Shown here in pieces: positions 1 through 4,844 of a DNA stretch of 7,737 nt (within the stretch, counting starts at the first letter, position 1; each line of letters opens with the position of its first letter). Source of the DNA: Leptolyngbyaceae cyanobacterium CSSed165cm_216 (lineage in GTDB: Bacteria > Cyanobacteriota > Cyanobacteriia > Phormidesmidales > Phormidesmidaceae); NCBI GenBank assembly GCA_007135385.1, contig SLIY01000121.1, forward strand, positions 1 through 7,737, read 5' to 3'. The notes beneath the pieces are model-generated. The model did not search any database. It was not told the origin of the DNA and saw nothing but the letters and a program-made list of their open reading frames with translations. A program made the translations under genes and the position numbers.

Positions 1-546
1 AAGTACGAATGCACTGCCCAGGTTTTACAGCGGCGAGCTGGCATTCTCAAAGATCGGGTCGTAGAATTGCAGGATGCCAATAGCGAAGTAGAACATCAAA
101 GATCCCGTTTGATGGCGCTAATTCGCGCACTACAGGAGAAGCTTTTTGGCAAAGACCAGGAAAATCAGCAGCTTAAAACTCGCATCTCTATTCTGGAAGC
201 CGAAAACGAAAAGCTTAAGGTTCAAGCCGAAAGCGACAAAGCCTACGCTGAACTGCTAGAAGACTTTGAGAAGCTGCAGAAAGAGTTTGACAAAGTTGCC
301 AAACGGCGACAAGAACTAGCCAAAAACAATCAAAGCTTAGGCGGTCGGGTAGCTCACACCCAAAGATTCCGCCGAGAACGTGATGAAGCTCGATCGGCTA
401 TCCAGGATCTGCGTCAGCAACTTACCTTGGCCAAAGCAGAAAACCAACGCCTACAGCAAGAAAATGAAACGCTACGCTTAGAACTAAATCAACTTCGTCA
501 GCAGACCAAGCTAGGTATTGTGGAAATTCGTCGTGATGGGCATTAA
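1..546 (+). CDS. Coiled-coil protein of unknown function, 5' partial
   Basis: The frame is open from the first base of the window to a TAA at 544-546, so at least 181 residues are visible and the true start is probably upstream. An in-frame TTG at 67 and ATG at 112 exist, but nothing marks them as starts. Almost the whole visible product is predicted helical coiled coil: rich in E, K, Q, R and L, with leucines at heptad-like spacing (for example LQQENETLRLELNQLRQQ near the C-terminus) and no glycine or proline except a short KNNQSLGGRV break roughly two thirds along. No catalytic motif, signal peptide or membrane segment is visible. It overlaps the next gene by 11 bp, which suggests co-transcription and translational coupling. 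It may be a scaffold or structural filament-like protein, or the C-terminal part of a longer SMC-like or sensor protein. I do not recognise the family. Confidence 0.75.
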   Translation, partial: KYECTAQVLQRRAGILKDRVVELQDANSEVEHQRSRLMALIRALQEKLFGKDQENQQLKTRISILEAENEKLKVQAESDKAYAELLEDFEKLQKEFDKVAKRRQELAKNNQSLGGRVAHTQRFRRERDEARSAIQDLRQQLTLAKAENQRLQQENETLRLELNQLRQQTKLGIVEIRRDGH

Positions 547-1099
547 TGATCTGAAGGCTAAAGCCTATGGGTTAGCTGGTGTGAGCAATACCCAGCAGCT
601 TAAGGCCAAGTATCAGCCAATTAAAGATTTGAACTTGCGGCTCACATCGTCTTGGCAGCAGGCTGTTGCTTTGCTGGAAGTCAATCTTAGCCCCAACCCT
701 GTTAAATCTATTGCCGACCTAAAAACTGAGGTTTACGCCTTAGCCCAGGTAACAAACACAAAAACATTAAAGACTAAATATACGGCTCTCAGGTCGCTTA
801 ATTTCAGCTTTAAATCTTCTTGGAAAACAGCGCTTGCCCTGCTGCAAGCTGATCAACCTGATTTTCAGTCTTGGCTTGAAAATCCCCCCGAAGAGTACCG
901 AGAACTATTTAAAGATATTGAAGCAACTTCTGTTGAATTCAGCGACAAACTTGAAAAAGCAAAATATCTGGGGCAAGATGCTCTAACCATGGCCGAAAGT
1001 CTTGAACAGCTTGCCGAAGAGGCCCAGGCTGAAGCCGAGCAACTGCGACAAGATGCTGAAACTGCTGCCCGTGTAGCCCAACAAGCTAAGCTTAACTAG
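536..1099 (+). CDS. Small protein with duplicated 46-residue unit and coiled-coil tail, unknown function
   Basis: I place the start at ATG 536 (187 residues) because a GGAAA at 522-526 lies 9 bases upstream and the first repeat begins two residues later; a TTG at 518 and GTG at 533 are alternatives. Residues 3-48 and 59-104 are two copies of one unit, about 50% identical (23 of 46 by eye), with shared pattern I-x-D-L-K-x4-Y-x-L-A-x-V-x-N-T-x2-L-K-x-K-Y, then L-N and S-S-W-x2-A-x-A-L-L. Residues about 113-187 form an acidic, alanine- and glutamate-rich coiled coil. No transmembrane or signal sequence is seen. The 11-bp overlap with the upstream coiled-coil gene suggests an operon, and both products could interact through their coiled coils (inference). 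Its 3' end overlaps the converging vapC reading frame by 8 bp. I do not recognise the repeated unit as a named domain; its helical appearance and conserved SSW suggest a small helical-hairpin module. Confidence 0.8.
   Translation: MGINDLKAKAYGLAGVSNTQQLKAKYQPIKDLNLRLTSSWQQAVALLEVNLSPNPVKSIADLKTEVYALAQVTNTKTLKTKYTALRSLNFSFKSSWKTALALLQADQPDFQSWLENPPEEYRELFKDIEATSVEFSDKLEKAKYLGQDALTMAESLEQLAEEAQAEAEQLRQDAETAARVAQQAKLN
542..847 (+). repeat. Tandem duplication inside the coiled-coil gene (two 138-bp units)
   Basis: Unit 1 is 542-679 and unit 2 is 710-847, separated by a 30-bp spacer encoding a ten-residue linker (VNLSPNPVKS). The copies are about 50% identical in protein and clearly diverged in DNA, so the duplication is old and was kept under protein-level selection rather than being a recent slip. 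Confidence 0.8.
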
Positions 1100-1607
1100 T
1101 CACATGTGTCCTACCGCTGTCGAAATCGGGCCATCTGAGCTTGGATATTGTCGATAAACTGCTTGGCGGTGGCTTCGGCCCAGCGGAAAAGCATCGAAAC
1201 AAAACAGTAAATCCTTCTTGGGCAAAGTGCTTATCGTGGGTCAGGACCTCTGTAATGCTGAAGGACTTCATGATCTGCATTGAGATGCAATCGGTCAGGC
1301 TGTAGCCTTTATCCAGGCGCTGACTGTAGAGTCTTAGACCAGACGAGAAAGTATTTCTACTTTGGGGAATAACTTGAACTTGCACCATAGCGTTTTGCAG
1401 GATAAGTTCTGTACGCTGAACTGCCCCTTGTTTAATAGGGGGCTCAAAACCAGAAAAGAAATTCAAAAACTCGGTCAGCACTTCGTCGGTGGTGAACAAT
1501 TGAACTGTTCCCAGTGTCTGATTAAAGCGGCGAACCTCTTGATGCCACTGATCTTTGGGATTCAGCAGAGCAGCCCAGTAAAAGGTATCAGCGAAGAGGG
1601 TTCTCAT
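1092..1607 (-). CDS. vapC: PIN-domain ribonuclease toxin, VapC family, with aberrant C-terminal extension
   Basis: The product is 171 residues; the PIN domain fills residues 1-137. Visible acidic metal-site residues are D7 (LFADTFYW), E46 (EVLTEF), D106 (YSLTDCISM) and D125 (LTHDKHF), the expected PIN quartet for a Mg-dependent endoribonuclease that cleaves RNA when not bound by its antitoxin. The ATG overlaps the upstream antitoxin stop by 4 bp (1604-1607), the usual coupled vapBC layout. Cyanobacterial relatives normally end just after the GFTVLFR segment (from memory). Here about 34 more residues follow, rich in proline and serine and unlike a PIN domain. That tail is encoded by DNA containing a 32-bp copy of the adjacent permease gene read in another frame, so the native stop was probably lost in a rearrangement. 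The catalytic core looks intact; whether the tail affects folding or antitoxin binding is unknown. Confidence 0.85.
   Translation of the reverse strand: MRTLFADTFYWAALLNPKDQWHQEVRRFNQTLGTVQLFTTDEVLTEFLNFFSGFEPPIKQGAVQRTELILQNAMVQVQVIPQSRNTFSSGLRLYSQRLDKGYSLTDCISMQIMKSFSITEVLTHDKHFAQEGFTVLFRCFSAGPKPPPSSLSTISKLRWPDFDSGRTHVTS
1111..1200 (-). pseudogene. Relic of an ABC permease 3' end fused to vapC
   Basis: In the minus-strand frame not used by vapC, this stretch encodes MLFRWAEATAKQ followed by FIDNIQAQMARFRQR and a TAG at 1113-1111. The first part matches residues 238-250 of the permease encoded at 2034-2807 (MLVFRWAEATAKQ) except for one missing codon. DNA identity is 32/32 at 1159-1190, continuing as GCATC after a 3-base gap. 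The remaining 15 residues do not match the permease end (RGSLSGY) and come from an unknown source. No start signal is visible, so this is a fragment rather than a gene. What it was before fusion is inference. Confidence 0.45.
1159..1190 (+). repeat. Direct repeat copy 1 (32 bp, exact), inside vapC tail
   Basis: Bases 1159-1190 are identical and in the same orientation to 2058-2089. Flanking sequence diverges immediately on the left (base 1158 versus 2057). On the right, similarity resumes for five bases (GCATC, 1191-1195) after a 3-base gap. An exact 32-bp match at 899 bp offset is far beyond chance. Confidence 0.95.
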
Positions 1608-1885
1608 TCGTCGCGTTTGGGCGAACCGTAGAGGTAGTGATCAAGCTGAGTGGACCCATCGGTTGGTAAGGTAGCGGCCACAGATTCGGGTAATGTGTCG
1701 GCAAAGGCTTCAAACGCTTCCCAAATAGGAGATGAAGACTGAGGTGAGGATAATTCTGTGACGGCGGGTTCTGAGATCTGCTGGTGTTGCCGGGTTTTGA
1801 CAAACAGTAGAAAATCAAGCACCTCTTCCAGCAGCAAGTCTGAGGCGTTGTTGATTTCGTAGAGGAGTTGTTTGCGGGTGGTCAT
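1604..1885 (-). CDS. vapB: Antitoxin, VapB-like with DUF2281-type N-terminus
   Basis: A 93-residue acidic protein directly upstream of vapC, with its TGA at 1606-1604 overlapping the toxin ATG. Residues 1-32 (MTTRKQLLYEI, then LLEEVLDFLLFVKTR) have the helical pattern of cyanobacterial DUF2281-type antitoxins. Residues about 54-90 (IWEAFEAFADTLPE, LPTDGSTQLDHYLYGSPKR) match the C-terminal toxin-binding tail common in cyanobacterial PIN-associated antitoxins (family knowledge). It should sequester VapC and possibly repress the operon, although a classical AbrB or RHH DNA-binding fold is not obvious. No strong Shine-Dalgarno precedes the ATG. A TATAAG at 1911-1906 on the minus strand could be a -10 box about 20 bases upstream of the start, without a convincing -35. 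The next gene upstream on this strand is the ABC permease, 148 bp away, so vapBC probably has its own promoter. Confidence 0.85.
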   Translation of the reverse strand: MTTRKQLLYEINNASDLLLEEVLDFLLFVKTRQHQQISEPAVTELSSPQSSSPIWEAFEAFADTLPESVAATLPTDGSTQLDHYLYGSPKRDE

Positions 1886-1905
1886 GGGTTGAGATTTTAT
1901 CTGAC

Positions 1906-1911
1906 CTTATA
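1906..1911 (-). promoter_or_regulatory. Candidate -10 box for vapBC
   Basis: TATAAG on the minus strand matches 5 of 6 bases of the sigma-70 -10 consensus and lies 20 bases upstream of the vapB ATG. No -35 hexamer is recognisable at 16-18 bp spacing. Overlapping bases 1911-1920 contain a short TATC-TAG-GATA dyad that could be part of an operator. Weak evidence. Confidence 0.3.
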
Positions 1912-1932
1912 TCTAGGATAACGGTTTGATCG

Positions 1933-1951
1933 CTGCCTCGTCTCCAGGCAG
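1933..1951 (-). other. Short inverted repeat between permease and vapB
   Basis: CTGCCT (1933-1938) and AGGCAG (1946-1951) form a 6-bp stem with a 7-base loop, about 85 bases past the permease stop. It has no T-tract on either side, so a rho-independent terminator is not supported; an operator element or a rho-dependent stop is possible. Confidence 0.3.
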
Positions 1952-1966
1952 TTCCATGGCCCTGAA

Positions 1967-1982
1967 TGCATGAATTTATGCA
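1967..1982. repeat. Near-perfect 16-bp palindrome in the permease-vapB gap
   Basis: TGCATGAATTTATGCA is self-complementary except for one G/T pair. It sits in the 148-bp gap 1886-2033, which holds no supported gene. It could be a binding site for a dimeric regulator (for example the VapBC complex), but it is about 80 bp upstream of the vapB start, farther than usual for autoregulation. Confidence 0.4.
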
Positions 1983-2033
1983 AACCTCCGCCAGCGTCAG
2001 ATACTGGCCCAGGGGTCTGATTTTCATCGGCGA

Positions 2034-2807
2034 TTAATAGCCGCTCAGGGAGCCCCGCTGCTTGGCGGTGGCTTCGGCCCAGCGGAAAACCAGCATCCCC
2101 AGGGCGAAATAGACCAGCCCGTTGAGCAGAGCCAGAGCGTAGGTAACCCAGTCCAGACCCAGGCCTCGGGCCATCAGGTCGCGCAGCAGGCCGGTGCTGG
2201 GCAGCATGGGTAACAGGAACCGTAGATACTGCATCGGGCCGGTGGCTTCCTCCAGGGGGGCGGCCAGCAGAAACAGCAGCAGGAACTGAAAAATTCCCAA
2301 AATTTGCTGCACTCGCTTGAACACCAGTGCCGCCGCCCCCATCAAAAAGGCCAGACCGTAACCGGCTAGCAGTAGCGACGCCAGCGGCAACAGCAATGTT
2401 GGCGGAAAGGCCAGGCGACTACCGGAGATCCCCATCAGCAGCAGCAACACCACCATCAAAATCACCAATCGCAGGGCCAGGCTGGCAAAGGCTCGGGCCA
2501 AAAAGACTCGCGGTGCCCCAAAGGGGGAGAGAAAGACCTGTTCCAGGGTGCCGGTTTCGGCTTCGATCTGGAGATTAATGGCAATGTCGTTGTTGACGGA
2601 AATAATCAGCGTCCATAGGGCATAGCCGATGACCACGGCATCGAGGCGATCGCCAAAGGCAAACCCCGGACCGGCCATGTACTGGGCACTGGCAAACAGA
2701 CCGTAGAAGACGGCCATGATAATCACGATCCCCGAGATCACCTCCGTGGGGTAGCGGATGAACTGAATCCAGGTGCGCTTGAGTTCGGCGTAGAGCAGAT
2801 CGATCAT
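2034..2807 (-). CDS. ABC-2 type exporter, membrane permease subunit
   Basis: A 257-residue integral membrane protein with about six hydrophobic segments at roughly 22-40, 55-75, 107-127, 137-161, 168-184 and 221-241, the usual number for ABC-2 permeases of the NatB/DrrB type. The segment EAETGTLEQVFLSPFG (82-97) between helices 2 and 3 is the family's E-x3-G-T-x-E cytoplasmic coupling motif. It should sit in the cytoplasmic membrane and form, probably as a homodimer, the translocation path driven by the adjacent ATPase; the substrate is unknown. The ATG overlaps the ATPase stop by 4 bp (2804-2807), and a GGAG lies 9 bases upstream of the start, so the two are translationally coupled. The C-terminus FRWAEATAKQ + RGSLSGY looks native for the family. 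The DNA for its last helix edge (2058-2089) recurs exactly at 1159-1190. Confidence 0.9.
   Translation of the reverse strand: MIDLLYAELKRTWIQFIRYPTEVISGIVIIMAVFYGLFASAQYMAGPGFAFGDRLDAVVIGYALWTLIISVNNDIAINLQIEAETGTLEQVFLSPFGAPRVFLARAFASLALRLVILMVVLLLLMGISGSRLAFPPTLLLPLASLLLAGYGLAFLMGAAALVFKRVQQILGIFQFLLLFLLAAPLEEATGPMQYLRFLLPMLPSTGLLRDLMARGLGLDWVTYALALLNGLVYFALGMLVFRWAEATAKQRGSLSGY
2058..2089 (+). repeat. Direct repeat copy 2 (32 bp, exact), inside permease 3' end
   Basis: This is the likely source copy, because here it is read in the frame of a normal permease C-terminus (residues 240-250, FRWAEATAKQ region). The partner is 1159-1190. The two copies bracket vapBC and the short gap upstream of it. 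Confidence 0.95.
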
Positions 2808-3787
2808 GGGGAAGACTCCGGCTGGTCTTTGACCAGTTTGAGAAATACCTGGGTGAGGTCGGCGCGATCGCGCTGCACCGCCACCAGCGGCACCGGGCTC
2901 AGCGCCCCCAGCAAGGCATAGAGATTTTCCGGGGTGCCTGCGTAGGTAATCTGCGTTCCCCGCACCGTCGCCCCTAGCTGGGTCACGGTATGGATCTGTG
3001 GGGGAGAAAGCTCGCCGTCCACCTCCAGGTGATAGGTGGAACCCGAAAATTCCCTCAGTAAGGCTTCGGTCGACTGCTCGGCAATGATCCGCCCCCGGCG
3101 AATGATGGCGACCCGGTCAGCCAGTTCTTCGGCCACATCGAGCTGGTGGGTGGTCAGCAGAATGGCGCGACCCTCCTGGGCAATCTGGCGTACCAGGGCT
3201 TTGACCATTTCGCCTGCCTCCACGTCCAGCCCCAGGGTGGGTTCATCCAGCAGCAGCAGCCGGGGATTGTGGATCAGGGCGACGGCGATCGCCACCTTTT
3301 GCTGCTGCCCGCGGGAGAGCTTTTGCACTGGGGTATTACGCTTTTCCTCTAGCCCAAACCGGGCTAACAGTTCCAGCCCCCGGCGATGGGCCAGCTGGCG
3401 GGGCACCTGCCGCAGGACGCCGAAATAGTCCAGATTTTCGGCTGGGGTCAAGCGCCAGTACAAATTGCGGTTGCCCTCTAGCACGGCACCAATGTGGCGC
3501 AGGGCACGGGGCTGGCGGTGGGGGTCTTCTCCGGCCACGGTGACCCGCCCCTGGGTGGGGCGCACCAGGCCAGCCATCATTTTGATGGTGGTGGTTTTGC
3601 CAGCCCCGTTGGGTCCCAAAAAGGCCAGCACCTCCCCCTGGTGCAGGGTCAATGAGACCTGCTTCACCGCTTCAAACCGCTGTTTGCCCCGCCCGTACAC
3701 CTTGGAGAGGTCGCGGGTGTCGAGCACGATGGAGCCGGGGGAGGGATGTTCAGTCCAAGTCTCGGTTGGACGACGGGCAATTTGCAC
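2804..3787 (-). CDS. ABC-2 type exporter, ATP-binding subunit
   Basis: A 327-residue ABC ATPase that powers the adjacent permease. Walker A is GPNGAGKTT (58-66, K64), the signature is LSRGQ (157-161), Walker B is LLLLDEP with D181 and catalytic E182, the D-loop is GLD (186-188) and the switch histidine is H214 (LLTTH). The Q-loop position carries E104 in VLEGNRNLYWRLT, a variation I recall in a subgroup of NatA/DrrA-like exporter ATPases, so it is not a defect. Residues about 240-327 form the extra C-terminal domain of that group. The only fitting start is GTG 3787, giving a 20-residue lead before the first ABC strand; a GGGAG lies 12 bases upstream (3804-3800), a rather long spacing. A GTG at residue 21 is an alternative but lacks a ribosome binding site. 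It is 38 bp downstream of the hydrolase gene and overlaps the permease by 4 bp, so the three form a likely operon. Confidence 0.93.
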   Translation of the reverse strand: MQIARRPTETWTEHPSPGSIVLDTRDLSKVYGRGKQRFEAVKQVSLTLHQGEVLAFLGPNGAGKTTTIKMMAGLVRPTQGRVTVAGEDPHRQPRALRHIGAVLEGNRNLYWRLTPAENLDYFGVLRQVPRQLAHRRGLELLARFGLEEKRNTPVQKLSRGQQQKVAIAVALIHNPRLLLLDEPTLGLDVEAGEMVKALVRQIAQEGRAILLTTHQLDVAEELADRVAIIRRGRIIAEQSTEALLREFSGSTYHLEVDGELSPPQIHTVTQLGATVRGTQITYAGTPENLYALLGALSPVPLVAVQRDRADLTQVFLKLVKDQPESSP

Positions 3788-3825
3788 GAAAGAATTAAGC
3801 TCCCAGCGACAGGTAGAGTCTTTAC

Positions 3826-4572
3826 TTATCTTAAAGTTTTTGCCGATGGGTCGCCGTGGTCCAATTCATGTAGATGATGGGCCAATGCTTCGGGGGCCGA
3901 GAGGTAGGGGTTGTGGCTGGTCTCCAGGGCAATCACCCGTTCGCAGGGCAGAGCGGTGTACATGCGCCGCTGGGCCGCTGGGCCAATCACCCTATCCTGG
4001 GTACAGGTGATATAGACCCTGGGCACCCGTCCGGCCTGGTCAGGGGTGATCTGCACGGGGGTGGCCAGAGGAGCTAGAGCCTGGGGGGCCAGCAGCGAAC
4101 GCACCAGGGCCATATCCGCCGCTGAGCAGTCAGCGTAGCCCAGTTCTTGCAGGGCCTCGGGCCGGAAGGTGGCCGAGAGCTGGTCGGCAGAAAAAACCGC
4201 ATTGGCCAGCAGCAGCGATTCGGTGTCGGCCTGGGTAATATCCAGGGCGCTTTCGCCGTTGGCCAGCAGATAGCCCGATAAGTAGACTAGGGTTTGAATG
4301 CGATCGGGGCAGTATTCCGCCGCCTGGGTGATTACGGCCCCGCCCAGACTGTGGCCCACCAGCACCACCGGCTCGGCTTGCCCCTTGAGAATGTCACAGA
4401 CGCAGCCCACATAACGGTCTAGGGAGACCTCCGCCATGGGTAAGGGATTGATGCCGTGGCCGGGCAAGTCGGGGGTGATGACGCTGTGGCCCTGGGCCTC
4501 TAATCGGGGGGCGACCTTGTGCCACACCCAGGCCCCCGATCCAGCCCCGTGAACTAAGACAAACGTGCCCAT
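3826..4572 (-). CDS. Alpha/beta hydrolase, methylesterase/hydroxynitrile-lyase-like
   Basis: From ATG 4572 the product is 248 residues, the usual length for this family. A strong AAGGAG lies 7 bases upstream, which favours this start over an in-frame ATG at 4605. Visible elements: strand and oxyanion loop VLVHGAGSGAWVW (5-17), DLPGHG (35-40), nucleophile elbow GHSLGG (73-78, Ser75), Asp193 in TCTQDRV and His220 in ETSHNPYLSAPE, a complete Ser-Asp-His triad. Serine plus the HGAGxGAW and SH-x-P-x-LS patterns recall the plant SABP2/MES methylesterase and hydroxynitrile lyase branch (family knowledge), so an ester or thioester is the likely substrate class; the actual substrate is unknown. No signal peptide, so it is cytoplasmic. 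It heads the operon with the ABC exporter, 38 bp away, which may hint that it processes or detoxifies a compound linked to the exporter (inference). Its leader contains nested inverted repeats covering the ribosome binding site. Confidence 0.9.
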   Translation of the reverse strand: MGTFVLVHGAGSGAWVWHKVAPRLEAQGHSVITPDLPGHGINPLPMAEVSLDRYVGCVCDILKGQAEPVVLVGHSLGGAVITQAAEYCPDRIQTLVYLSGYLLANGESALDITQADTESLLLANAVFSADQLSATFRPEALQELGYADCSAADMALVRSLLAPQALAPLATPVQITPDQAGRVPRVYITCTQDRVIGPAAQRRMYTALPCERVIALETSHNPYLSAPEALAHHLHELDHGDPSAKTLR

Positions 4573-4575
4573 GGC

Positions 4576-4614
4576 GGTTCTCCTTGTAACGCATGGTTTA
4601 ACCATAGGAGAACC
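4576..4614 (-). promoter_or_regulatory. Nested inverted repeats over the hydrolase ribosome binding site
   Basis: In transcript sense, GGTTCTCCT (4614-4606) is a perfect 9-base complement of AGGAGAACC (4584-4576), which contains most of the Shine-Dalgarno. Between them lies a second palindrome, ATGGTTAAACCAT (4605-4593). If the transcript starts upstream of 4614, the outer stem would bury the ribosome binding site, acting as a translational switch or thermosensor-like hairpin. If transcription starts within or below it, the same bases could be a two-part DNA operator. The symmetry is seen directly; the role is inferred. Confidence 0.55.
4580..4585 (-). promoter_or_regulatory. Strong Shine-Dalgarno (AAGGAG) of the hydrolase gene
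   Basis: AAGGAG on the minus strand sits 7 bases from ATG 4572 and decides the start. Five of its six bases (4580-4584) lie within one arm of the inverted repeat 4576-4614. Confidence 0.85.
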
Positions 4615-4844
4615 CCGCTGGCCTGTCTTTACAGAAAAGTATGGCTTTAGGTATGGAGTCTGCCGCTACTTTTTACCTTTAGCGTTCACGGGAACGTAGC
4701 AAGACAGCGAACACGCCGTCAGCTTGATATCTTCTGCTGGCATGGGCCGGGATTCAGTCTTCCGATCATTAAATCTATTTGTGTCTATATGGCCACCCTT
4801 GAGACAGGTGTCGTAAGATTTTCTCGATCTGGCAAACGGCCCCT
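4615..4844. other. Divergent intergenic region, no gene seen
   Basis: This 230-bp stretch separates the minus-strand hydrolase operon from the plus-strand STAND gene and should hold both promoters. A TATATG at 4786-4791 is a weak -10 candidate for the plus-strand gene without a matching -35. Small dyads are present at 4683-4696 (CGTTC-N4-GAACG) and 4803-4812 (GACA-GG-TGTC); either might be an operator, but both are short enough to be chance. No terminator, tRNA or open reading frame of credible quality is visible. Confidence 0.5.

Noticed and set aside
1099..1110. CACATGTG palindrome at the converging gene ends as a terminator or attachment site
   Set aside because: Eight bases of symmetry without a T-tract or a second copy elsewhere in the window is not evidence for either.
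1362..1631. Plus-strand frame of 89 codons opposite vapC
   Set aside because: It is antisense to a clear PIN-domain gene and has no protein-like features.
1933..1951. Hairpin as rho-independent terminator of the permease operon
   Set aside because: The stem is only 6 bp and no T-tract follows on either strand.
1815..2027. Open frame of 70 codons on the minus strand between the permease and vapB
   Set aside because: It overlaps the start of vapB, has no convincing ribosome binding site and its sequence shows no domain or regular composition; the gap is better read as intergenic.
2804..3787. Glutamate at the Q-loop and LSRGQ signature as signs of an inactive ABC ATPase
   Set aside because: Walker A, Walker B, catalytic Glu and H-switch are intact, and these variations are familiar in NatA/DrrA-like exporter ATPases.
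3826..4605. Longer hydrolase start at ATG 4605
   Set aside because: It would place the AAGGAG inside the gene and add 11 non-conserved residues; ATG 4572 has ideal spacing to the AAGGAG and begins right at the first beta strand.
4683..4696. CGTTC-N4-GAACG dyad as a possible LexA/SOS box
   Set aside because: The known Gram-positive-type box is GAAC-N4-GTTC, the opposite orientation; five-base arms are too short to support a call.
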